Shown here one piece after another: positions 25,184 to 33,008 of a stretch of DNA of 64,000 nt. A program made the translations under genes and the position numbers. Source of the stretch: Leptolyngbya sp. 'hensonii' (GTDB lineage Bacteria > Cyanobacteriota > Cyanobacteriia > GCF-001939115); contig NZ_MQTZ01000041.1 of assembly GCF_001939115.1 (NCBI RefSeq), positions 1 to 64,000 of the forward strand, given 5' to 3'. The notes under the pieces are model-generated. The model saw only the letters and a list, made by a program, of their open reading frames with translations. It was not told where the DNA came from and did no database searches. The first letter of the stretch is position 1. Each line of letters starts with the position of its first letter.

Positions 25184-25720
25184 CTACTGCTTATAAAGAT
25201 CGCTGTTCCAGCCCGGATGGCGAGGAGTCCATCCGGGGGGACGAGGAGCCCCGGGGCGACTAGGAGGATGAACACTGGAACGGAGTTGCCAGGTAATTTC
25301 TCCCCGCGCTGTTTTAACCAGAGCCTGTTCCACAACTTCTGGAAGATTGCGCCAGGTGATGTCCTCTCGCTTCAAGATCACTTTGAGTTCCCGTAAGGCA
25401 GCCTGGGCCTCAGAATCTTCCGCAGGAGCCAGAGGGGATTCCATCCGCAGTGGATCTCGCTGCACGGCCACGATCGCCTGCCGAACCACATTGGCAATCT
25501 GGGTACCACAATCTCTCCGGCCTCGGATTGACTGTTGCCGCCAACCCTTTTCACTGGTTGCATACAGGGCCGGAAGACGGTTAAGTGCAAAAGCTGTTAC
25601 TTCTTCTTTGCTTAAGTAACGGGCCAGTTTAGGCTGAAGTTGCTGAAATTGCCGTTCAACTTCTTCCGCGACCAGCGCTTCCATAACATTTCGATAGGTT
25701 AGATTACGATCGGACGGCAT
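25184..25720 (-). CDS. ComFB-domain protein
   Basis: 178 residues. The N-terminal 100 carry the late-competence ComFB domain: YRNVMEALVAEEVERQFQQL and YLSKEEVTAFALNRLPALYA. In cyanobacteria ComFB proteins have been reported as c-di-GMP or c-di-AMP binders affecting motility and competence, which is established for relatives only. The C-terminus is a Pro/Arg/Trp-rich tail (residues 153-172) not part of the domain. The product lacks a signal peptide and is cytoplasmic. It is followed by the secreted-protein gene. Confidence 0.88.
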   Translation of the reverse strand: MPSDRNLTYRNVMEALVAEEVERQFQQLQPKLARYLSKEEVTAFALNRLPALYATSEKGWRQQSIRGRRDCGTQIANVVRQAIVAVQRDPLRMESPLAPAEDSEAQAALRELKVILKREDITWRNLPEVVEQALVKTARGEITWQLRSSVHPPSRPGAPRPPGWTPRHPGWNSDLYKQ

Positions 25721-25879
25721 AGAACTCCGGCAAATGTTGAGAATGGTTTGAGGAGATAGTTGAGCCGGTTAATGGATAAACTCCAGGTAGATGCAACAAC
25801 AACCTGGCCGAATCTCTCAATGGATGGACTTTTCAAGTTATAGCTTGCCCATCTTTAGGTCCTCTGCTTACTCCTGATG

Positions 25880-26039
25880 GGATACATCCCAGCTTTGCAA
25901 GGTTGCCCTCATCCTCCAGCCCCTTCTCCTAAAAAGGGAGAAGGGGAGCCAGATTCAAAGTCCCTCTCCCGGAGCAGGAGAGGGATTTAGGGTGTAGCTT
26001 GCTTCCCGTAGAATGAACTACAAAAGTGGGATGCAATCC
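25880..26039. mobile_element. Probable MITE, about 160 bp, with IS-like ends
   Basis: Left end GGATACATCCCAGCTTTGC (25880-25898) and right end CAAAAGTGGGATGCAATCC (26021-26039) are imperfect inverted repeats: read as complements, both give GGAT..CATCCCA.CTTT.G. The right end shares 15 bases with the IS end at 514-528. Inside are two strong hairpins and no ORF. This fits a non-autonomous element mobilised by an ISKra4-like transposase (inference). Confidence 0.55.
25905..25999. repeat. Intergenic palindromic repeat of cyanobacterial type
   Basis: Two stems: CCCCTTCTCC (25920-25929) with GGAGAAGGGG (25937-25946), and CCCTCTCC (25962-25969) with GGAGAGGG (25977-25984). The CCTCATCC..CCAGCCCCTTCTCC wording resembles repeats I recall scattered through filamentous cyanobacterial genomes. 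It is non-coding. Confidence 0.65.
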
Positions 26040-26342
26040 TCCTAATGTGCGTTCCTGATGGTTGATTTTAATACCAACTTGGCATTGCAGCTCCAACTTG
26101 GGCGTCCTAAATAAACGTGACAAACAATGCCTTGAATGGGGCATTATGACGATGCTCGTAAATTGATATAGGTTGATTTTTGACTATAACAAAAACCTAT
26201 GAGCTTCAGGGAAAACGACTCATCAACCAACAGGTGATCCTGTAAACGAGCAGATCTAGACAGCAAGTTTAAGAAATGACTAAATAAAGTAATTATAAGC
26301 AGAAAAGAGTGGCAAGGTCGGGGTCTAATTACATTATTGTAA

Positions 26343-27473
26343 TCATTCCCAGAGTCGGCGACCTGACCTACCTTGAAGACGATCATGGGTTTCCTGCAAC
26401 AAAGCAGGAATGTTAAGATTTTCCGGACAACGGGGTAAGCAGTCGCCACAGTTTGTACAGCGATCGCCCCGAGTTCCGGGAAACCAGTGCCCTGCATTTT
26501 CAAACATTCCATAGCGGTAACGGCCAAACTCAGTCATTTCATAGGCCAGGGCTAGATTCCGCAGCCGCAGCACCTCTGGAATCTGGATTTCTGCCGGACA
26601 GGGGAGGCAGGCATAGCATTGGCGGCAATGGTCAAAACCCAGAGCGACTTCCTGATGGGCCTGTAAACTGGTAAGCACCCGTTGTTCTTCCTGAGAGAGC
26701 GGACCCACTCGATCGGCCATCTCTTGAACTGGAGCCAGTTCTTCTGGCTTGGCTGGCCCAATGCTGAGGGTCGAAATCCGCTGATCGCTCAACAAGAATC
26801 GGTAATTCAGCTCCAACGGGGAGCAAGGTTGGCATAACGCTTGCAAGAGAGGTGGCGGCGTGTAGAGCATCCCCCCCTTATCAGCGGGAGAAATGATGAA
26901 GACGCCCATATCTTTTTGAGCGGCCAGATCCAGTAGGGGCGCATGGCGCTGAAAGAAATAGTAGTAATGCAGGTTGACAAACTCGAATTGATCCGTGGAC
27001 ATAGCTGCCTGAATCAGTTCTCGTGAGCCATGGGAGGAAAACCCCAGATGCCGAATCTGACCAGATGCCATCGCCTGTTTCACAGCAGTCAGACAGCCTC
27101 CTGGAGCCAAGACCCAATTCAGATGTTCCCAGGTATTTAGCCCATGGATGGCCAGGCAGTCCAGGTAGGACGTATTCAACCGCTCCAGGGAGTCTGCAAT
27201 CCCTCGCGCCATCAGGTCTGGGTCAGCAGTTGGGGGAATTTTGCTTGAGAGATAGATTTGTGATCGAGACACCCCCAGGGTTTTCAAAGCCTGTCCCAGA
27301 TAGGATTCACTTTTGCCATATCCTCTGGCCGTTTCCAGGTGGTTAATCCCCAGTTCCAGGGCGGTTCGAACCGTTGCCGTGGCCTCCTCTGGGTGAGCCA
27401 GGTAGCGCATGGTCCCCAGAGAAAAAACTGAAATTGACAATTCCGTCTTACCGAAGCGGCGATATTGCATCAC
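26343..27473 (-). CDS. Aldo/keto reductase with two C-terminal 4Fe-4S motifs
   Basis: 376 residues. The N-terminal 270 form an aldo/keto reductase barrel (MQYRRFGKTELSISVFSLG, HLETARGYGKSESYLG, LSSKIPP, LDCLAIHG). The usual Asp of the catalytic tetrad is Glu here (LETARGYG), as I recall for this subfamily; Tyr, Lys and His are kept. The C-terminus holds cysteine motifs CRQCYACLPCP and CTNCGDCLPRCP, the second a classical ferredoxin 4Fe-4S motif. It probably passes electrons between iron-sulfur clusters and an NADPH-type active site. Substrate is unknown. It follows the bifunctional nuclease gene by 13 bases. Confidence 0.88.
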   Translation of the reverse strand: MMQYRRFGKTELSISVFSLGTMRYLAHPEEATATVRTALELGINHLETARGYGKSESYLGQALKTLGVSRSQIYLSSKIPPTADPDLMARGIADSLERLNTSYLDCLAIHGLNTWEHLNWVLAPGGCLTAVKQAMASGQIRHLGFSSHGSRELIQAAMSTDQFEFVNLHYYYFFQRHAPLLDLAAQKDMGVFIISPADKGGMLYTPPPLLQALCQPCSPLELNYRFLLSDQRISTLSIGPAKPEELAPVQEMADRVGPLSQEEQRVLTSLQAHQEVALGFDHCRQCYACLPCPAEIQIPEVLRLRNLALAYEMTEFGRYRYGMFENAGHWFPGTRGDRCTNCGDCLPRCPENLNIPALLQETHDRLQGRSGRRLWE

Positions 27474-27486
27474 TCAGGACGTCAGC

Positions 27487-27993
27487 TCATGAAGTCTCAC
27501 TATTACTAGAAGGCCCGCGCTGCACGAAGTCTTGAGGCCGTAAGTTGGAAATAAAGTCTCGGAAAGCCTGCCGTTCTGCTTCATCCGCATCTCGATCAAC
27601 AGGAATTGATGCATCTGCAATCACTTCTTCCATCACCCAGATGGGGGTATTCGTTCGGAGGGCAATGGCGATTGCATCACTGGGGCGGGCATCAATTTCC
27701 TTTTTGACTTCACCCTGGCGGACTGTCAGCACTGCATAAAAGGTATTGTCTTGTAAAGAATGGATAATAACTCGATCCAGAGTCATATTCCATTCCTGCA
27801 TAAAATTCACAAACAGGTCATGGGTCAGGGGGCGAGGGGGCGTTTGGTTTTCCAGTGCGTTCATGATAGATTTGGCCTGATCCTGACCAATATAGATGGG
27901 TAGAGCTCGTCGTTCCGAGGCATCTCTCAAAAGCACAATCGGGTGACGAGTTCCTGCATCCAGCGCAATTCCAGCGACTTTCATCTCAATCAT
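27487..27993 (-). CDS. Bifunctional nuclease family protein (BFN/DUF151)
   Basis: 168 residues matching PF02577: MIEMKVAGIALDAGTRHPIV, LPIYIGQDQAKSIMNALE and EIDARPSDAIAIALRTNTPI. Plant members are described as having RNase and DNase activity; the bacterial role is unclear. Cytoplasmic, no signal peptide. The aldo/keto reductase follows 13 bases later, so both are probably on one transcript. The promoter region is shared with ribE, in the direction opposite to it. Confidence 0.92.
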   Translation of the reverse strand: MIEMKVAGIALDAGTRHPIVLLRDASERRALPIYIGQDQAKSIMNALENQTPPRPLTHDLFVNFMQEWNMTLDRVIIHSLQDNTFYAVLTVRQGEVKKEIDARPSDAIAIALRTNTPIWVMEEVIADASIPVDRDADEAERQAFRDFISNLRPQDFVQRGPSSNSETS

Positions 27994-28045
27994 TAGCTTA
28001 GCCTCTAGAATCCTTTGGGAGAGAGGGAGACACAGGGTAAGGTAT

Positions 28046-28061
28046 GTACTGAGGTCAGTAC
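28046..28061. promoter_or_regulatory. Perfect palindrome in a divergent promoter region
   Basis: GTACTGA (28046-28052) and TCAGTAC (28055-28061) separated by GG. It lies between the leftward nuclease gene and rightward ribE, where an operator would sit. No known regulator matches this half-site; function is a guess. Confidence 0.35.
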
Positions 28062-28080
28062 GTCATTTAACGACTACGTT

Positions 28081-28118
28081 TAGTACTTCATATAACCAGT
28101 AGTACTTCATATAACCAG
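28081..28118. repeat. Two tandem copies of a 19-bp unit
   Basis: TAGTACTTCATATAACCAG occurs at 28081-28099 and again, identical, at 28100-28118. It may be a duplicated regulatory site or simple replication slippage. It stands 173 bases upstream of ribE. Confidence 0.8.
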
Positions 28119-28290
28119 TCAGTCGATAGAACCAGCAGGCAAAACTGCTATCAATGGTCTAGGAGACTACTGACTTACAGTATGCCCTGAACTTGGTCTT
28201 AGTCCATACTTCCTCCCCAATGATTTTGACGAAAATAACGGGGAATGTCTGCAAACGTTCAGTAAAGTTTTTTTATCGCCCTAAGAGCAA

Positions 28291-28986
28291 ATGTTTACCG
28301 GACTCATTAACGCTGTGGGTACCCTGCAGCCCTACGGCACCGAACAACTCCGAATTATCTGCCTGCCGGAGCAGGCCCACCTCCTCCTACCGGAGCTTGA
28401 AATTGGAGACAGTGTGGCTGTCGATGGGGTTTGCCTCACAGTGACGCAGATTTTGCCCCAGGGGTTCCTGGCTGATGCCTCCCCTGAGACGCTGAGCCGC
28501 TCTACCCTAGGGCTAATCTCTGAACCGGAAACTGTCAACCTTGAGCCAGCCCTAAAGTTAGGGAGCAAACTGGGAGGCCATTTTGTCACAGGGCATGTGG
28601 ATGGTATCGGTTCCCTACAGGAGGTGGTAGAGATTGACGGTTCCTGGGAGATGAGCTTCTCCGCTACCCTCTCGATCGCACGGTACATCGTGCACAAAGG
28701 CAGTATTGCGGTTAATGGCGTTAGCCTGACTGTGGCCGATTGCAATTCTGCGGGCACCTGGTTCAAGGTGGCAGTGATTCCTCACACTTATGGCAAAACC
28801 ACCCTGCACCGACTGCAACCGGGCAGTCGGGTTAATCTAGAGGGCGACATCCTGGGCAAATATGTGGAGAAGTTTCTGCGCCTTGGGGACGATCGGGCTG
28901 CGGGGCAGCCCCCTCAAATTCGAGAAGAAGACGGCCCTTTTGAGTCGATCGGACCGGCCTTTCTAACCGAACATGGCTATCTGTAA
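28291..28986 (+). CDS. ribE: Riboflavin synthase alpha chain
   Basis: 231 residues. It begins MFTGLINAVGTLQ, the invariant FTG(L/I) N-terminus, and contains the two homologous barrels of the family: VAVDGVCLTVTQ and GHFVTGHVDGIG in the first, IAVNGVSLTVAD and TLHRLQPGSRVNLEGDILGKYVE in parts. It dismutates two lumazine molecules to riboflavin. No FMN riboswitch is visible upstream, and other rib genes are not adjacent. The next gene starts 5 bases after its stop. Confidence 0.96.
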   Translation: MFTGLINAVGTLQPYGTEQLRIICLPEQAHLLLPELEIGDSVAVDGVCLTVTQILPQGFLADASPETLSRSTLGLISEPETVNLEPALKLGSKLGGHFVTGHVDGIGSLQEVVEIDGSWEMSFSATLSIARYIVHKGSIAVNGVSLTVADCNSAGTWFKVAVIPHTYGKTTLHRLQPGSRVNLEGDILGKYVEKFLRLGDDRAAGQPPQIREEDGPFESIGPAFLTEHGYL

Positions 28987-28991
28987 CACTG

Positions 28992-29870
28992 ATGAGTCGA
29001 AGACGGTTGTTGATTACAGGCGCAAGTGGATTTCTGGGCTGGCATCTCTGCCAGGTTGCCCAGGATGGCTGGGAAGTCTATGGCACGAGCTTTTCTAGGC
29101 CCCTGACCATCCCAGGTGTGAAGCGACTACAGGTAGACCTGCGGGACTGGCAGCAACTCCGGCAACTTTTTGCGGATGTGCAGCCTGCAGCAGTTGTTCA
29201 TGCCGCAGCTCAATCGAACCCCAATCTCTGCCAGGCTGAGCCAGAAGCAGCAGCCCAGATTAATGTGGCTGTTTCCTGGGCGATCGCAGATCTCTGTGCC
29301 GAAAGTCAAATTCTCTGTGCCTTTACCTCTACTGATCTGGTCTTTGACGGACAGCATCCCCCCTATCGAGAAACCGATCCAGTCTGTCCCCTCAGCCACT
29401 ATGGGGAGCAGAAAGTGCAGGCCGAAGAGGGCATACGGCAGCGGTATCCCCAGAGTGCAATCTGCCGTATGCCCCTGATGTTTGGGTCTGCCAACCAGGC
29501 TAAAAGCTTCATCCAGCCGTTTATTCAAACCCTGAGGGCAGGAGGGAACCTGCGCCTGTTTACGGATGAATACCGAACCCCGGCCAGTGGGACAACGGCA
29601 GCAAGGGGAATTCTGCTGGCTCTAGAGAAGGTGCAGGGGCGTATCCACTTGGGAGGACGGGAACGGATCTCTCGCTATGCATTCGGACAGTTGATGGCAG
29701 AGGTCCTAGATTTGCCCGCAGACCAATTGCAGGGTTGTCTGCAGGCAGAGGTGCCCATGGCAGCCCCCCGACCACGGGATGTCTCCCTGGACAGTTCCCT
29801 GGCCTTTGCCCTCGGCTATCATCCCCTGTCCCTGCGAGATGAATTAACCGCATTGCGAGGAAAGGTTTAG
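28992..29870 (+). CDS. RmlD-like sugar-nucleotide reductase (SDR superfamily)
   Basis: 292 residues, extended short-chain dehydrogenase with the NAD(P)-binding TGASGFLGWH at residue 9 and the catalytic YGEQK (Tyr-x3-Lys) near residue 137. HAAAQSNPNLCQAEP, FTSTDLVFDG and PLSHYGEQKVQAEE follow the pattern of dTDP-4-dehydrorhamnose reductase. It may make a deoxysugar nucleotide, but no other rml gene is near, so the substrate is open. It is probably co-transcribed with ribE. Its last 4 bases overlap the stop of the convergent cyclase gene. Confidence 0.85.
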   Translation: MSRRRLLITGASGFLGWHLCQVAQDGWEVYGTSFSRPLTIPGVKRLQVDLRDWQQLRQLFADVQPAAVVHAAAQSNPNLCQAEPEAAAQINVAVSWAIADLCAESQILCAFTSTDLVFDGQHPPYRETDPVCPLSHYGEQKVQAEEGIRQRYPQSAICRMPLMFGSANQAKSFIQPFIQTLRAGGNLRLFTDEYRTPASGTTAARGILLALEKVQGRIHLGGRERISRYAFGQLMAEVLDLPADQLQGCLQAEVPMAAPRPRDVSLDSSLAFALGYHPLSLRDELTALRGKV

Positions 29871-31510
29871 ACCATCTCCACCTGAGCGGACGGAACCTCT
29901 TCCCAGAGGACCTGGTAAAGCTGCAGGGGTTCTGCCTTGCCTTTGACGGTAACCAAGGACATGGGATTTACTGGAGGACACCGATCGCCCAATCGATCCA
30001 GCGTGGTTTGAGCAATTAAAATTTGACCAGCGGTGGCCGTGCTACAAATGCGACTGGCAACATTCATCGCATCTCCGATGTTGGTGTACTGAATCAGCTC
30101 AGACCCAATGTTACCGGCGGCTACCCGACCGGTGTTCAGGCCAATGTGAATCTGCACTTCCCGATCGCGGCCCTCCTGGGCCCAGCGCTGATTCAATCGC
30201 CGCATAGCCCATTGCATCTCGATCGCGGCCTGCATTGCCAACTGAGCATCATCTAGCCGACTATAGGGAGAACCCCAAACCGCCAGCAGGGCATCGGCAA
30301 TATACTTCTCCAGCGTGCCCTCATAGCGGAAGACAATGTCCTCCACCATGATTTTGAAGTACTCATTCAACATTCCCAGCACCTGACGCGGTTCCATCTG
30401 CGAGGACATCTCTGTAAAACCTGTGATATCAGAAAACAGGGCTGTGACTTCTGTTTCGACAATCTTCAGTTCTCCTTCTTCCCGAATCTTCTGACTGACG
30501 GCTTTAGGGAAAAAGCGTTCCAGTTTGGCCCGCATCTCTGCTTCAGCCTGCATTTTCTGGTACAGATGGGCATTTTCGATCGCCACTGCCGCCTGACTGG
30601 CCAGCCCCGCCAGAAACTCCAGATCTTCCTGGGAGTAGGCATTGGAGAGGGACAGGTTATCGGCATAGAGAACACCAATCACCTGATCCTTCGGTTTCAG
30701 GGGAACCCCAATCGACGCATGAATGGCCTGGTGCAAAATCGAGGGAGAATCGCTAAACCGCTCATCATCTCTGGCATCTGCAATCAGAATTGCATCCCCG
30801 TTCTCACAGACAAAGTTAACAATGCGGCTACTGTAAAATTCCTGGTCCACGGTCATTCCCAATCGGGCTTTCAATGCCTTCAATTCCAACTGCTGGGTTT
30901 GTTCATGTCGCAGGAGAATTGCAGCCCGGTCCACATCCATAATCGTGAATAGCAGGTCCAGAATCTTATTCAGCAGGGCATCCAGAGTCTGGGGAATTGA
31001 AAGCTGCTTGCTGACTTCCAGCAGAATCCTCAGCTTATCGGCACTACGCTGCTGAGTATCCTGCTGGCGCAGTTTGAGGATAGATCCGGCATAGCGGGTT
31101 GGCTCTGGATGCAACAGCTCTTCAAAATCGATCTGGGTTTGCCCCACAGAGGAGAGGCGGCGGACGATCGAGAGGCTGGAGATGTCCGAGCTGACTGCAT
31201 CCTGTAGAGAACTGGCTGGAGCCTGGACAAACTTGAACGCTACCTTGCCTAAATGAAGCAGGTCTCCATCTAGGAGTTCCTGCTGGGTCACCTTTTTGTG
31301 ATTGACAAAGGTGCCGTTGCGACTGTTCAAATCCTGCAACAGGATGCGATCGGCCATTACCTGGATCTCGGCATGATGTCGAGAGAGACCCCTGGCCTCG
31401 TTCTCCAGCACAATGTCATTATCCAGTTCTCGCCCGATCCGATTGGTTCCGGGCATCAATTGGTAGATCGTCTCATTGAAGGTATCTGGATCACGGATCA
31501 GATAAGGCAA
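29867..31510 (-). CDS. FHA-GAF adenylate cyclase
   Basis: 547 residues. The N-terminal FHA domain (NRIGRELDNDIVLE, LSRHHAEIQ and LNSRNGTFVNHK, residues 20-75) reads phosphothreonine. A GAF domain occupies about 155-320, and a class III cyclase domain about 345-540. The two metal Asp are in LFSDITGF and ADALLAVWG. Lys in LEKYIAD and the YTNIGDAMN segment point to ATP rather than GTP, and Arg in NVASRI completes the site. It should make cAMP. The FHA domain suggests control by a Ser/Thr kinase such as the one encoded at 33009, two genes upstream on the same strand (inference). Confidence 0.92.
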   Translation of the reverse strand: MPYLIRDPDTFNETIYQLMPGTNRIGRELDNDIVLENEARGLSRHHAEIQVMADRILLQDLNSRNGTFVNHKKVTQQELLDGDLLHLGKVAFKFVQAPASSLQDAVSSDISSLSIVRRLSSVGQTQIDFEELLHPEPTRYAGSILKLRQQDTQQRSADKLRILLEVSKQLSIPQTLDALLNKILDLLFTIMDVDRAAILLRHEQTQQLELKALKARLGMTVDQEFYSSRIVNFVCENGDAILIADARDDERFSDSPSILHQAIHASIGVPLKPKDQVIGVLYADNLSLSNAYSQEDLEFLAGLASQAAVAIENAHLYQKMQAEAEMRAKLERFFPKAVSQKIREEGELKIVETEVTALFSDITGFTEMSSQMEPRQVLGMLNEYFKIMVEDIVFRYEGTLEKYIADALLAVWGSPYSRLDDAQLAMQAAIEMQWAMRRLNQRWAQEGRDREVQIHIGLNTGRVAAGNIGSELIQYTNIGDAMNVASRICSTATAGQILIAQTTLDRLGDRCPPVNPMSLVTVKGKAEPLQLYQVLWEEVPSAQVEMV

Positions 31511-31539
31511 GTGAAGTTCCCCTTCCCTTTCGGTTTATC

Positions 31540-32955
31540 TCATTGCAGGGCCTGAATCTGAGGGAGATCAGCCATGCTCGGACCACCAGGCAGGGTCTTC
31601 TCACACTCCCACTTTTCCAGATTTTCGATCAAATTGGGCGTCAACTGGGGGGAAGCCTGAGTCGCATAGACCGGATACAGCTCTGCCGTTCCCTTATCTC
31701 GGCCCGCAACGATGTTCTCCTTATCCACCCAGAAGAAACTGCCTTCGGCAAATTGCATTTCCCGCCCAGGTGCCAGGGTAGTGCCAATTTGGAACTTCAG
31801 GGTTTCGCCCGTTTGGGTGATGACGCAGGTGCGGGCTTTCACCTTAGAGGGATAGACATAGTAGAGACGATCGCGGCTGTACCAGGCCCCCAGAAAGCGA
31901 GCTGTAAACTTGTTGGTTTTGGCCCAGGCATTTTGAAAAGCCTGCCGGACTTTTTTCTCAGATGGTGTCAGTTTTACCCCTGTCCCAGAATTGGCACTGG
32001 CCAGGTACTGGCTTTTAAAGGCATTGAACTGATCATTGGTGGGATACTCTGAAACAGGCCCCTTAAAGACTGGCTTCAAGGGCTCTACCGGCTGAGTAGC
32101 CTGGGTAGGTTGAGTGGGCGCGTCAGCTGGTTGTTGAGGGGCAGGGACGGAAGCGGTGCCCGGATTAGGAGTCGTAGCTACAGACCCTGGTTTGCCAGCA
32201 CCTCCTGGTTTGCAGGAGGGATTGTAGCTGAACACCTCCTTCCAGCGGTTGACGGTTCCCTCACCAATCTCAAACTGGTAGGGAGAGGTTTCAGCCCGGA
32301 ACCAGATTTGAGCTTTGGCTATGCCTGGTTGGGCACTGACCAGTTTAGCCGCATCCTCAGCGCTGATTCTGTAAATGTTGCGGCCCATATACCAGTACAG
32401 GTTGTAATTTTTATTCTTCGTCGGATCGTAGTAGGAGTAAGTTCCACGAAAAGGCTTACCATACTTTTCCTCCCCCTCTTTGGTCTGAGGTTTAAGAGTA
32501 ACAATCCGCTGATACCCCACGGCAATGTCAACCTGTCGAGGCACCAGATAGCTTTCCGCCTGTTCCCGGCTCATGGATTCATAAGGGGCAATCTGAACCA
32601 CCATATCCATAGAACACCCTTCGTTCCGGCTGGTCCAGGAGGTTACCACTACAATCTTGCCAGGGGAAATTGTGAAGGGGTCATTGAAAATCACTTTATA
32701 AATATCAGCGGCCCGCACCTGAATTCCCCCCCGATCGAGCACCACTCGACCGACTACCCCTCCTCCAAAGGCTTCAATATTGGCAGTGGCATTATAAATC
32801 CAGCTTGGGGCACCCCAAGCCAGACCATCCAGAGTATTCAGCTTATTCACCTCGATGAAGGGGATCTGGGCACTGGCTGGGGCAGTGCTAAAAGCTAGGG
32901 CCAGAACAGCCAGACCGGAGAGAGCGATGGGTAGATTCATGAAGGGTTTTAGCAT
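31540..32955 (-). CDS. Secreted protein of unknown function between kinase and cyclase
   Basis: 471 residues with a signal peptide (LPIALSGLAVLALAFSTAP, cleavage near ASAQ). The first 230 residues are a beta-rich region ending in QFEIGEGTVNRWKEVF. A Pro/Thr/Gln-rich linker (about 260-290, APQQPADAPTQPTQ) follows, then a C-terminal domain containing LGAWYSRDRLYYVYPSK and a few cysteines. It is probably periplasmic or surface-exposed. I do not recognise the family. It sits 53 bases after the kinase stop and 29 before the cyclase start, all leftward, so the three probably form one operon. A second ATG at 32940 is also possible. Confidence 0.75.
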   Translation of the reverse strand: MLKPFMNLPIALSGLAVLALAFSTAPASAQIPFIEVNKLNTLDGLAWGAPSWIYNATANIEAFGGGVVGRVVLDRGGIQVRAADIYKVIFNDPFTISPGKIVVVTSWTSRNEGCSMDMVVQIAPYESMSREQAESYLVPRQVDIAVGYQRIVTLKPQTKEGEEKYGKPFRGTYSYYDPTKNKNYNLYWYMGRNIYRISAEDAAKLVSAQPGIAKAQIWFRAETSPYQFEIGEGTVNRWKEVFSYNPSCKPGGAGKPGSVATTPNPGTASVPAPQQPADAPTQPTQATQPVEPLKPVFKGPVSEYPTNDQFNAFKSQYLASANSGTGVKLTPSEKKVRQAFQNAWAKTNKFTARFLGAWYSRDRLYYVYPSKVKARTCVITQTGETLKFQIGTTLAPGREMQFAEGSFFWVDKENIVAGRDKGTAELYPVYATQASPQLTPNLIENLEKWECEKTLPGGPSMADLPQIQALQ

Positions 32956-33008
32956 TGCCAGGATGATCTAAAACGTTGGGTGGAAGTGAGCTAGCACTGG
33001 CAAGTGAA

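Larger units (their letters stand above)
25721..26342. other. Long non-coding stretch containing a MITE-like element
   Basis: 622 bases. The middle (25880-26039) is the MITE described separately. The part 26140-26342 is AT-rich. ORFs crossing it are shadows of the aldo/keto reductase end or have no family character. Confidence 0.5.

Noticed and set aside
26144-26527. Leftward ORF of 127 codons
   Set aside because: Overlaps the 3' end of the aldo/keto reductase in another frame, no family character.
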